Source: Beta vulgaris subsp. vulgaris
Taxonomy: Eukaryota > Streptophyta > Magnoliopsida > Caryophyllales > Amaranthaceae
Assembly (NCBI RefSeq): GCF_026745355.1
Contig: NC_079207.1
Location: 35,751,430 to 35,815,429, forward strand
DNA: 64,000 nucleotides
Direction: 5' to 3'
Notes under the pieces: model-generated
What the model saw: only the letters and a program-made list of their open reading frames with translations
What the model was told of the DNA's origin: nothing
The model's database searches: none
Program-made: the position numbers and the translations under genes
Part shown: piece by piece, positions 12,081-22,849 of the stretch
Numbering within the stretch: position 1 is the first letter of the stretch
Layout of the letters: every line of letters starts with the position of its first letter

Positions 12081-13740
12081 AATCGAGTATTAGCATTTGG
12101 CACAATATATAAGATCTAATCTTCCAATAAAAAGTGTATCTTGGTAATAAGAAATAGAAACTTGGACAAGTTTAAGCACCAAGGTAAAATAGTTTCTACA
12201 AAATACAAGATGAAAACTTACAACTTCTTTCGGAGTAGTTTTTTGGGCAACAAATGCTTCCCAATCCTCTTTTGTGATGTGATCCCATATATGATAAGGC
12301 AACAATGTCCGTACTTCCGTCTTTTCAGAAGCCTTTTCATTTTTCCTTCCCGCCTCATTTCCCGCTTCCTCTCCTCCCTCATTCTCCTGTTCCTTTCCTT
12401 TTGTCAACTTCTTAGATGTAGTTTTTTTTCTTCTTAACGTGATCCATCCACTTACTAACTTTGTTTTGAAGTCTCTGAATCTTTCCGCAACAGCCGAAAG
12501 AAACACTTCCTTCTTCGCTTCGTCGAAAAAAAGGGAAAACAAAATAGTTACTTAACAAGTATGTTATATATAATATGCAGCCAAATACTTGCGTAAGCTT
12601 CTACACTTACCACTATATCTTCCCACAACGCCTTCTTCAAACCTGGAGACACCTCACTCCATTTAGCCAAAATGGAGATTTTGCGCATGCAAATGCCAAC
12701 TTGTGTCCCATACTTCATACGCCACTTACCACACGGTTGACCAAACTGATTGTATTCAAGGTGCATGGGATCCTTCATGTTACTCACAATTCCTTTTGTC
12801 GGACCTCGTCCTTTTCTCTTTTTTGGAACGTGACTAACAATTTCACTTGTTGTGGTACGGACTTGTAAGTCGCCTTGAGTTTGAGGAGCTGACACCATCT
12901 CATCCTCCTCTTGTATAGGATTTGCATTATCGGTTTGTTTCTCACCTTTATCCTCCTCCATCTCCGGATCATACTCGACATCATCATCATCACTAAGATC
13001 ACGCTCTATTTCATCATTCCCAGTACCATTATCATGCTCCTTACTCTTGCATTTGCGTTTTGTTCCCTTCTTTGATTGGATATTATATGCCGTAGATTCA
13101 ATTCCCAATTCTTGCATTTTCAATTTATTTTCTGCTATCCTCTTTTCTCTACATTTCTCATAATCTCCCATCTTGAATGTCTACAATAAGACTAGCTTCT
13201 GCACAAAAGTTCAAAACAATAACAAAAGTTGAAACAGAAGAAGCAAAAAAAAATTCCATGAATGCAGGAACATTGCGATCCACTGCAAAGAGTAACTGAT
13301 ATCAGGTTACCATGATCACTAAAAAGAACTTCAACACCAATATCTATAATTCAAACAAGTGCAGATTGAAAGGGACCATCACCTATGTATATATTAGAAA
13401 AAAGAAAACAAACAAGATCACAATATAGTTAGCTACATTTTTTCAGCCATTCTGCAGAAGTACCCTAGAAGAAAATATACCTGATCCAAATTTTGCAATT
13501 TCTCCAATCCGAATGTATAATAGGAAATGAAAGGTCTTTACGCCTGAAAAGGTTGAAGATCAACAAGAGAAAATCGAACATTATTACAAGAAGGAAAGAC
13601 ACAAACATGGCTGCAACAACAACATTTTAGGCTGGTATACCCTTAGCAAAAATAGTTACTACTACTTCCTCAGGTTTCTGATAGAATTCATGCCTGTAAC
13701 ATGGCAAAAGAAAAAAAAAATTACAGCCTAAAAGTTGTGC

Positions 13741-13835
13741 CAACTACAGAATAATAGAAATTGGAGAAAGCAGCAGGTGTTTGTATGTAATAGAAAACAG
13801 CAGATGAATACAGTCTTGTGCCAACTCAGAAGTCG
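13741..13835. repeat. Direct repeat, left copy (partner 16035-16112)
   Basis: The copies share 'gccaactacagaataatag', then a 'cagcaggtgtttg' segment, and the block 'gaatacagtcttgtgccaac'. Order differs between copies (circular permutation), which fits tandem duplication followed by partial loss. The pair brackets the NLR fragment. Confidence 0.7.
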
Positions 13836-14409
13836 GAACTAATTATAGTCAAATTATTGTAGGTTTAATAACACATTATGCTCCAAAAATGTGGAATGAG
13901 TCATCAAAGGTTTAATAACACATTCCATAAGCCCTTCCCCAACAATAGAAAGGGAGGCGAGGAGGAATGGAATAAAAAGGGGGAGGGGGACAAGACACAA
14001 TATAAAGAGAAAAATCAGATTCTGAAACTTTTTATGTTCAATGTCTTTGTCATCTCGTAACTTCTTTTAACCAGGATACTAGTTTATTGATTCCTATTGT
14101 TGCAGATATTTTAGAGTAGAGAGTTTGTTTCCTTGAAAGATGTATAGTTCTATGTAACAGTAGATTTAGAATACTCCTAGGTTAGGTAGTAGGATTACAT
14201 AGCTCATATAAAGACGTCGTGGATCATTGTTTTTTGTCACAATGAGATCTGCCAAGGATTTGTGTTTTGCAACAGAAGGCAAGAATACAGAGACCAGAGT
14301 CAATGAGATGACATGCACAGACATAGACTAATTGCAAACCTGATTACAAAGAGTGGCAGCTTGGCAAGTGTCAACCATTATCAAAAGCTCCTTGAATCTG
14401 CAAGAAATC

Positions 14410-14475
14410 AAAACCCGGTTACTTTAAAATCTTAAAGTTCCTTGAAAACCCGGTTACTTTAAAATCTTAAAGTTT
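14410..14475. repeat. 35-bp tandem duplication
   Basis: Two adjacent copies of a unit beginning aaaacccggttactttaaaa. A third partial echo ('aaaacccggt') appears near 14942. It looks like filler DNA from repair. Confidence 0.85.
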
Positions 14476-14802
14476 TGTCCTTGACTCTATTGTTGAGGAT
14501 TATCTGCTACTGATCTTTGGCTGGTTGTACGGACAGAAACAAAAGAGAACAAATCAAAGTAGAAATGAGATATCTTAAGATGAACTCATCTTCAAGTTAT
14601 GCTATGATTTGGAAGTTACCTTTCTTTTTATACCATTTATATGATTATAGCTAAGGAAGGTTTAATATCGTTTTGTTTCTTACCATGCAGGCGTGTTGAT
14701 GACATGAGTCAAAATCAGAACTTGTTTTTTTGCCGTTAATTTTTTCTTGATAGTTACGAGTATTTGGCTCTTCATCCTTTTTCTCTTTTATCATATTCTC
14801 AG

Positions 14803-14844
14803 ATGGACATGTTTCTTACCATGGAGCTATTTTGGATTTGCAAG
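14803..14844 (+). other. Possible captured 42-nt exon
   Basis: A T-rich tract ending 'ttatcatattctcag' precedes it and a 'caag|gttgtt' donor-like site follows it. In one frame it encodes GHVSYHGAILDLQ. The size, splice-like borders and protein-like composition suggest a captured exon of an unidentified gene. This is a weak call from one short stretch. Confidence 0.25.
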
Positions 14845-15123
14845 GTTGTTCTATTTTGATGTAGTTTGCGGCTAAAATCTAGCTTCTTTTCATAATTGTG
14901 CAGTATTTTGATAAATAGTTACGAGTATTTGGCTCTTCATCAAAACCCGGTATGCGGAGAGATATGGAAGTTAGAGGCTAAAGCACAGCAAATGGTTGGG
15001 TTGAGCACTGAGAGTTAAGTCCAGAAATTATCATTGGCAACTCAGAAAGGAAGAGAACATTCGTTGCACCAAACAAACAAAAAGAAAAAGAGAGAAAGAT
15101 TGAGAGTGTACTGGTAAATTGTA

Positions 15124-15718
15124 ATGGCAGAAGGAGTTCTTGTGGAATTAGCTGCAAAAGCCTTGGAACTCTTGGCGACATCATCCTTTAAAGAGGCTGC
15201 TTCCTGGAGTGGTGCACGAGATGATCTGAAGAAGCTTGAGAATAGCATCAGGATGATCCAAGCTCGAGTTAGTGATGCTGAGAAGTATCAGGAAGAGGAG
15301 GGCAGTGAGGTTATCAAAGAGTTGCTTCGGAGGCTAAAGCTGGTGCTTTACCAAGCTGATTACTTGGTTGATCACATCCTCACTGTTGGTAACCAGAAAC
15401 AGCAGAGAAAACAAAAGAAACAGGTACGCTTCGGTTCCTTAAGGTCAAGCTCTCTTTTTTTTTAACTGGAAAATGGCTCGAGAAATCAAGTGTATCAGAG
15501 AACAATTAGATGCCATCAAATCTGATATTGGTGGCTTGAACTTGAGGTCCTATGATCATGGATCACAACATTCAGTGGCTCATTTATTGAAGAAAAGGGA
15601 AACAACTTCTTTTGTTAAAGCAGAAGATATTGTTGGGAGGCAGGATGATAAGAATGTGATAATTGAGATGCTTTTTGATCCCAGTTATGATGCGGAAAGG
15701 GTTACTGTGCAACGATAG
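15124..15718 (+). pseudogene. Captured N-terminus of a CC-type NLR disease-resistance gene
   Basis: ATG 15124 opens an Rx-like coiled-coil N-terminal domain (MAEGVLVELAAKALELL, then an amphipathic helix with DDLKKLENSIRMIQARVSDA and VLYQADYLVDHI as the EDVID-region equivalent). A frameshift at a nine-T run near 15458-15466 moves the frame; it resumes with MAREIKCIREQLDAIKSDI and the pre-NB-ARC linker EDIVGRQDDKNVIIEML. Homology ends at ERVTV, immediately before where the P-loop should be, and a stop follows at 15716-15718. A full CNL has about 1,000 or more residues; here about 190 remain. NLRs sense pathogen effectors; without NB-ARC and LRR this cannot be a working receptor. It lies between the two CACTA genes, so capture by the transposon is the simplest reading. 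Confidence 0.8.
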
Positions 15719-16731
15719 GTACACAACTACGTAAGGACTATGAGACTAAGGGTCCATTCTCGTCACCTAAACACTTACACCTAGTTGAACCTTATCAACC
15801 CTGAAACTTACTTATATAGGAGAAGAGAATGCACTCTAGTAAAATCATAAGCGAACAAATTCTAGCTCACGATAACACAGCAACCTCATTACATTTTCCT
15901 CTGCAAGTAACAACACGGAGTCACAAGGAGATATAACGGATTGGATGTAGCCTGGCTCTATTAATTTACTTAATCTATCCTAAGATATATATGTCAACCG
16001 CACAAGATTATCTGCAGGGTATATAGAGATCAAGATGAATACAGTCTTGTGCCAACTACAGAATAATAGAACTTGGAGAAAACAGCAGGTGTTTGAATGT
16101 AATAGAAAGATACTTCAAAGTGAAAAAGCGGTAATTAGACAATTTTTCAGGACCTCTATTTTTAAAAAGACAAAGAAGAGATTGAGACTGTTGAAGTGTG
16201 AAGACAATACACTTTTCATTTCTCGGCAAACAGAAGATGGACCATGTGTCAACCAGAAAGAGATGCATTGATTGAGAATCCAATGTCTCATATTGCTCTG
16301 AGCCTGATAGCGGTTGCCATCATAAGCATCACGTGTTATATATATATAAAGTTGATGAGTTTTATAACACCTAAATCCTATCTATGAAAATAATTGGATA
16401 GAATCACATTCACGTCTTAAATGATAGAAATCTTAGGAATTGCACTTTTCTTGTTAAGAGCCAAGAAATGTGCAGCCAAGAGGATCTAAAATGTGCACCC
16501 AGAAGCAGAAATCATGTGACAGCTGACAGTCAACTGAATCCATAATGCACAGAATCAGCATATTCTTTTACGAAAAATTACTAGATGAAGACAACCAGGT
16601 AAGGTTTTGCTTCTATGTAAAAAAGGAAGACATCAAGACGTATCTCAAAACACAGGGCTGTTTTGCTAGAATGGATAATGTAATTAGCAAGACGTGAGGC
16701 ATGACAATTGACAGCTAATACAGATTGACAA
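15719..16731. other. CACTA internal spacer after the NLR fragment
   Basis: I see no gene. It contains the right copy of the direct repeat (16035-16112). It ends at the GACAA target site of the copia insertion (16727-16731), which is repeated at 27526-27530. Confidence 0.6.
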
Positions 16732-18097
16732 TGTTATTTCCCTAGGAACACTACAAGAGGGGGGGTGAATTGTAGGTGTAGAAATAAACGTAACTTTTTG
16801 CGGAAATTAAAACTTAAACGAATAAACAAGCTAAAGGAACACAAGGGATTTTTACGAGGAAAAACTTCTTGGGCCCAACAAGAAGAAACAACCTCGACCA
16901 CTAGGGATTTTAAACTCAACACTTTCACTAATTAGGCCAAACAACTCTGTTACAACCTAATTCTAACTCGAGCCACTTGAGTTCCTAAACTCAAGTTCCT
17001 GAACCACTGTTCCCTTAACAGCAGTTCCTCTCAACTTCACTCGAAGTTTTCTCACACATACAAGCTTCACTCAAAGCCTTTCTCTTACAGAACTTCACTC
17101 AAAGTTCCCTTACCCCAAAAACCAAAATACAATTGATCGAAATAAGCTTAGTGGAATTAGAGTAAGAAGGCAAAGAACAAATGGCTATTATGAGAGAATG
17201 AAGGCACTGACACTTAATAAGTTAAACTCACTTAATTACTTAGTCAGACACAATTTGGAACTTATCTAGACTTCTATATTTATAGTGTTAATCATGAAGA
17301 ACGTGGGATTAATGTTAGAGTACACGTTTTAATCCATTTACCCATGATGTTCCTTCCCCTAAGGAACACGTTTTACATCATGTCCCATGATCCCATGAAC
17401 TATAAATGAACGTGGATAAAATGCAGCCATTACTCCTAATAATAGGAGTTCCTTGAGCATTATCCGAAAATCAGTTTTTATAAACTCTTTTTATCTTTAA
17501 ATCTGAATTTCTAATCTTTAAGAAAATAATATCTTTGAAATAAAATCTTTCTAACAACCGGATATTTTTTTTCTTATTTTCCGAAAAATAAAATCTTTTC
17601 CAAAACAGATTTTCTTTTTAAAACTGATTTTATCATTTGAAATTAGAAATAACTAATTTCCTATAATCTAGGCATGACTTACTCCATTATCTTTTAACCG
17701 TTACACTAAGTACACGCCTAAGTCTAGTTCCTTATATAGTTCAGTTCCTTTAACATATTTGCTAAGTGCCACTTAGTTTGTTCCTTACAGAGGAACAAAC
17801 GCTTCATTCTCAAATATTCTGCCACAGTTCCTTACCATTCTTTCTTTGTTCCTTTACATTGGAACTAGAAAATAAAACGCCTAGCTTCTATTATTCTTGA
17901 TCCAATGCTTGCTCCAGTATCAACATAGAAACTTCTTTACTTAGCCTTTGAAATCCTCTCTTGACTTCTTCATTGACTTCGTATTCTCCCAGTTCCTTGC
18001 ATTGATACCTTAGACACCATACACTTAAATAATTCATTAGTTCACTACTTAGTTTGTTCCTTTGTTTCTTTGTCATTATCAAAACTAGGGTTCAACA
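16732..18097 (-). repeat. Copia 3' LTR (left in the window)
   Basis: The TGTTATTTCC...TTCAACA copy lies at the polypurine-tract side. Differences from its partner are single-base changes and short indels only (for example a G7 against G6 run near the start), so the insertion is recent. Confidence 0.97.
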
Positions 18098-18099
18098 AT

Positions 18100-18111
18100 T
18101 TCCCCCTTTTT
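18100..18111 (-). promoter_or_regulatory. Copia polypurine tract
   Basis: On the minus strand AAAAAGGGGGAAAT abuts the 3' LTR; it primes plus-strand synthesis. Confidence 0.85.
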
Positions 18112-18901
18112 GATGATGACAACAAAGGTACAAACTAAGGAAAATAACAAATAATATAAGTGAATGAAAATAAAAACATAAAGAAGAAAATGAAAAATAA
18201 AACACAATTATTAAGTAACTGAAGTTTTGATTTTTCATTTACCTTAACCTATTTTTGATTTTTCATTTACCTTATCCAATTTTTAATTTTTTCAATTTCA
18301 TTTTTTTTTAAGTTTATGTACAGTTTGTTCCTTAAATCCTTTTCCCCCTTTGTCATCCTCAAAAAGAATAGACTCTGCATGAATTGATGAATTGATTTAA
18401 CACCTTAAGACCAATATGCAAGCACCATTAGTGGTTAAGTTAGAAAATCAAAGAGTAAACTTGCTCAAACATCAATCACATAATACTAGCCATTCCAAGG
18501 AAGAAATTATGCAAAGCATTTAGAAACATAGACAATATAGCAAAAGTCATTGATTATATAGCACTTGTTCCATAACAAAACAAAGAAAGAAAAGAAAAAA
18601 GAAGAACAAAAGTTGTGTTCCTTGATGAAAGAAACATGAACAACAAAAAAACTAAGAAAGGGAAGGGGAATGGTGTTCCTCACAACTTCTTCTTCAACCA
18701 CGTCCTCCAATTTCGTCATCACCACCCCATGATTTAGTGCAACCTGTTCCTTCAGCTCCTCCAAAGTACGAGCCATAGTTTCAATCACTCAATTTCTTCA
18801 TAAGACTTATCATAGTATCAGTTTTGGCATCCAAAGTCCAATGAAGATGATTGTAAAATTTTATCATATGTTGTGCAGGAAGGCAGACTTCATTAACCCA
18901 G
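18112..18901 (-). other. Copia 3' untranslated region
   Basis: AT-rich sequence between the env-like ORF and the polypurine tract. A short minus-strand frame around 18670-18788 looks like leftover C-terminal env-like coding sequence (Glu/Leu-rich, coiled-coil-like). Nothing else is recognisable. Confidence 0.4.
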
Positions 18902-20483
18902 TTAGTTCATCCGGATTTCCTGTTCCTTACCCTTGGAACTAGAGGCAGAGGGGATGTTGTGAAGGAACTGGGAGGTTTGAGTGGAAGGCTCATCTGTTCC
19001 AGGAATGGAAACAGAAGGTGAAGGGTGATAAATGGGAGGAAGAATGGTGGTGTGGTGGAAGAGTTGTGGAGGTGGAAGCAAAAGGATTTGGCCTTTTATT
19101 TCATCCTTCAACTGCTCAAAACTTGAAGGAACAGAGAAGGACGAAGGTGAAATGGAGGGTATTTTTGTGAAAGGAACAGAGAGTTTGGGAGATGGTGGGG
19201 GTATTGGTTCCTTGAGAGTAGAGGGTACCTGTTCCTCATTATCCGAAAGGACTAAAGGAGAGTCCTCGTTGGAAGGAACAGGAACAGGAGCAATTTTTCG
19301 ACGAGTGCTCTTTCTCACTCTCAGAGGAACAGAGGGTTTTGGCTTAGTGGCAATGTGTTTGCGCCTCTTAGGTTTTGGTTCCTCCGGTTTAGGAACAGGG
19401 TTATCCAAGATTACATCATTATCTTCTTCTAAGTCCAGTTTGGGCAATTTTCTTTTTCCTGAGGAACTGGAAGCCATTCTTCCTTGAATGAGAACACCTT
19501 CTTGGACAGACAAGCCAAGTCCATTTAGGGTCTTCTCATTCAAGATGTTCCCTTGTTTGACTCCTATGTGGTCCAACCGTAAGTCTTACTTCAAAATGAT
19601 GAAGTAAGGAAGTTATCAAGGCACCGTACCAATAACACAATTTTCTCAATCAGGGTTAAGTGTTGAATGAAGAGGGAAGGGAAATTGATTTGTAGTGTGG
19701 TCCAAGCAAAACATGTAACACATATCCAAGAGACCCACTTCATTCCTCTTTTCAGTTCGAGGAATGAGTGCTCTCCAAACCAAGTTAAACGTACTTTGTG
19801 AAGGGGAGAGAGTAGGTTATGGTTAAGTTTGTTTTGGCCAGCTGTTCCTCCAAAATATTCTAAGATTTTGTCTTGAGGAAAATTCGGAAAGGAAACAGTT
19901 CCTTTCCTTTTAAAATACAAATCAGTTCCTTTGCAAGGAACTTCCCATACTTTGCTTAAAGTTGCTTGATTAAACCTTATTTTCTTTCCTCTAACTCAGT
20001 TGTGCAAGTTCCATTAGTATTAACAAATTTGCACAAAACTCATCCATAGCTAGAGGAACAAGAGCATTATTAAAGGCGAATTCAAACAAGAATTCCATGC
20101 CTTGTTCCTTTAGAATGGAGGTTAATTCTAGAAATTCAATTTTATTGCCCATTCTAAATCGACGCAAAAGCCCAAGACATACCTAGATTCACTTCGTTCG
20201 ACCCTTTTCTTGGAAGACGAAGAAACAGTTCCTTTGGAAGGAACAGGTGCAGTTTCTTCTTCTTCCCCCTGAGATTGTTCCGGGGTTTCTTCTTCATCTC
20301 TTCCCCAATCAATTTTCTTTCTCTCATGCTCCTTCTAGGAGATTCTAATTGCTGTTCCTCTATGGGGTTTTCTTGAATTATGTCGGTTTCAAGGGTTTTA
20401 GTTGGAGATGAAGAAATTTCCATTTTTGAAGTGTCGGTTGTTTTTGGTGTTGGAAAAGGTGAGTTTCTTGAAGTTTTTGCCAT
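18902..20483 (-). pseudogene. Copia env-like / third ORF (broken)
   Basis: It starts at ATG 20483 (MAKTSRNSPFPTPKT) with a Ser/Pro/Lys-rich, basic N-terminus. It continues in other frames through 19591-19920, where DKILEYFGG and KVRLTWFGEHSF fit the conserved middle of the plant retrotransposon env-like domain, and ends with 18902-19576, a Pro/Lys/Ser-rich tail (RKLPKLDLEEDNDV, RRKIAPVPVPS). Several frameshifts separate the parts. Such ORFs follow RNase H in SIRE-type elements; their function is unproven and no clear signal peptide or membrane anchor is visible here. The placement and composition carry the call. Confidence 0.6.
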
Positions 20484-21044
20484 GATTTATGAAGGTTTGG
20501 AGGTTTTTATGGAGTATCAAAGGGTGTGATGAGGTTTCGGATTTGGTGAAGATGAAGCGTTTGAGAGGAACACGGTTTCTTAGATGAATTGAAGAAGGAA
20601 GTTTTGCATGTAATAGTAATTATGACACGCGGGAAAGAAATAAAGCAAAAAAATAAAATAAAAATAAAAATAAAAGAAAGAAAACGAAAAGATAAAAAGA
20701 ACCAAGATTTAATTAAACTGGTTCCCCTTATTTTTGGGATTTTATCGGATTTTTCGGATTTTTATGAATTTTAATTTTTGAAAGAAAATAAATGCTAAGG
20801 AACTTGTGCTATAGGAACAACTAATGCTACATATCAATATCCTTCATACTATGCATGTTTCTTGACCTTAGGAACAGTAAGGGGAGTATTATGTGACATT
20901 TGTGAGTTGTTTATTTCTTTGACTTCATGTTTATGTTTTGCAACATTCCAATTTGCAATGGTCTTAGGCAATTAAACACAATTATTTTTAGCACACAAAG
21001 TCACTCAAATTGATTCAAACATGGGGGAATTGACATAGGAACAA
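20484..21044 (-). other. Spacer between RNase H and the env-like ORF
   Basis: A noncoding AT-rich stretch with an A-rich tract near 20640-20700. In SIRE-type elements this gap precedes the third ORF and may hold its splice or promoter signals; none is recognisable. Confidence 0.4.
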
Positions 21045-21691
21045 TCACTTAATTTTTATTAAGCCTAACTCAAGCCTTAATTTTTCATATCTATCTCTTT
21101 GCAAAGGCTTAGTTAGGATATCAGCAATCTGATAATCAGTTTGAAACTCAAGTTTGATCAAACCTTTTTCAACATTTTCTCTTAAAAAGTGATGTCTAAA
21201 ATGTATATGCTTTACTCTAGAGTGATGCACTGGATCTTTATATATATTATAGCACTTGTATTGTCACAATAAATAGGAACACATTCAAAGTTTATTCCAT
21301 AGTCACTAAGTTGTTGTTTTATCCAAAGCATTTGAGAGCAACATGCAGCAGCAGCTACATATTCTGCTTCAGCAGTGGATAAAGCAACTGTGTTTTGTTT
21401 CTTGGTACTCCAAGAAACTAAACTATGACCAAGGAATTGTGCCATACCTGAGGTGCTTTTCCTATTTACAAGATCTCCAGCATAATCTGCATCTGCATAT
21501 CCTTTTAGTTCGAATGTATCACTTCTTGGATAGTAGAGTCCAAGATCATCTGTTCCTTTAAGGTATCTAAGAATTCTCTTCACAGCAGTGAGGTGAGACT
21601 CCTTTGGATTTGCTTGAAATCTAGCACACAAACCAACACTGAAAGCTATGTCTGGACGACTAGCAGTTAGATACAAAAGTGAACCAATCAT
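21045..21691 (-). pseudogene. Copia RNase H domain
   Basis: The segment 21212-21691 has the RT-RNase H connection (SRPDIAFSVGLCARF) and the RNase H core: YADADYAGD, STAEAEYVAAA and IYCDNTSAI give the acidic catalytic residues. A frameshift at about 21220 moves the end into 21045-21230, which ends with YQIADILTKPL, the usual copia RNase H C-terminus. The enzyme would remove genomic RNA from the RNA:DNA hybrid in the virus-like particle. Confidence 0.9.
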
Positions 21692-22658
21692 TCCTCTATA
21701 TTTGTTTGATCAACACTTGTTCCTATGGAGTCTTCATCTAATCTAGTTGAAGTTCCCATAGGAGTGTGATTTATCTTTGAATTTTCGAGGCCATATTTCT
21801 TTAATAGTTCCTTTATGTATTTTTGTTGGTGAACAATTATACCTTTTTCAGTTTGTTTGATTTGTAGTCCAAGAAAGAAATTTAACTCACCCATCATACT
21901 CATTTCAAATTCATTGCTCATGAGACTTGAGAATTCTTTGCACAATGTTTCATTAGTAGCTCCGAATATGATGTCATCAACATATATTTGAACAAGCAAA
22001 ATATCAGTTCCTTTAGATTTTAGGAACAAGGTTTTATCAACCTTTCCTCTTTTAAAGTTGTTTTTCTAAAAGGAACTTGATAATCTCTCATACCATGATC
22101 TAGGTGCTTGTTTTAACCCATAAAGAGCTTTATCAAGCTTGTAGACATGATTTGGGAGATTATTATTTTCAAACCAGGGGGTTGTTCAACATATACATCT
22201 TCGTTTAGATAGCCATTTAAAAATGCACACTTAACATCCATTTGATATAATTTGAATCCCATGTAAGCAGCAAATGCAATTAAGATTCTAATGGCTTCTA
22301 ATCTAGCTACAGGAGCAAAGGTTTCTTCATAATCAATTCCTTCTTGTTGGTTATAACCTTTTACTACAAGTCTAGCTTTGTTTCTTACAATGGTTCCATA
22401 TTCATCTAGTTTGTTTCTAAACACCCATTTTAAGCCAATTACTTTTTGTTGTTTAGATGAAGGAACTAGATGCCATACCTTGTTTCTTTCAAACTCATTT
22501 AATTCAGCTTGCATTGCAATAATCCAATCAGAGTCAGTTAAGGCTTCTTCATGATTTCTTGGTTCCATCATTGATAGGAACGCATGAAATGCACAAAAGT
22601 TCCTTAACTGAGATCTAGTTTGCGTACCTTTGGATATGTCGCTGATTATGAGTTCCAC
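21688..22658 (-). pseudogene. Copia reverse transcriptase domain
   Basis: The N-terminal half (22113-22658) carries [42 protein letters not shown] and [12 protein letters not shown], with the first catalytic Asp in MDVK. The palm motif IYVDDIIFG with its Asp pair is in 21688-22029, followed by GELNFFLGLQIKQ. The gap between 22029 and 22113 and the small overlap at 21688-21691 mark frameshifts. It would copy element RNA from the initiator-Met tRNA primer. Confidence 0.9.
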
Positions 22659-22849
22659 AGGATGTGACTTTTGTAATCTCCAAGGTTTTGGTTGAAACTC
22701 TCTTATAGGAACATGTTGTTCCTCATGAGTTCCTTGATATGAGGAACTCTGCTCAGTTGTTCCTCTGTTAGCCTCGGTGGACTCAGTTCCTTCATTTAGA
22801 GGAACATGAGCATCTTCTCCTCCTTGAGGAACAGGAAATCATTGATTCA

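Larger units (their letters stand above)
5957..13171 (-). pseudogene. CACTA TNP1-like transposase fused to Ulp1-type cysteine protease
   Basis: This multi-exon minus-strand gene starts at ATG 13171. Exon 1 (12611-13171) is acidic, then carries the Ptta/En/Spm plant-transposase signature (RGPTKG, DPMHLEYNQFGQPCGKW) and ends at a GTAAGT donor. Exon 2 (about 12222-12520) and exon 3 (10520-10792) continue it (FRDFKTKLVSGWITL, then MGPKTYEEKRKEW). The next exon (about 10323-10437) is out of frame with the coiled-coil part at 10027-10317, a frameshift near 10320. A DUF8039-like segment lies at about 9602-9886. The C-terminus is a C48 Ulp1-like protease: SLHWMLLV with the catalytic His (8685-8795), GPRRATLPQWKSVK (8539-8603), and QQQDGVACGYYVMRF with the catalytic Cys (8340-8438). 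The last exon is 5957-6052 (EEINEVRDKCASFV). The last intron holds a Helitron and a tandem array. TNP1 proteins bind subterminal repeats; Ulp1 proteases cleave SUMO. Whether this one did is unknown. Confidence 0.8.
13172..15123. other. CACTA internal spacer, mosaic of short fragments
   Basis: There is no long reading frame. The stretch has internal echoes: a 35-bp tandem duplication (14410-14444 and 14445-14475), a 'agttacgagtatttggctcttcatc' type segment near 14750 and again near 14917, and a block near 13741 that recurs near 16035. This patchwork is typical of the variable interior of gene-capturing CACTA elements. Confidence 0.5.

Noticed and set aside
13878..14060. 60-residue plus-strand reading frame in the CACTA spacer
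   Set aside because: It is Lys/Asn-rich with no recognisable domain and no splice or promoter context; treated as chance.
17891..18082. 63-residue reading frame, found identically at 27319-27510
   Set aside because: It lies within the copia LTR and is duplicated only because the LTR is; it has no coding features.
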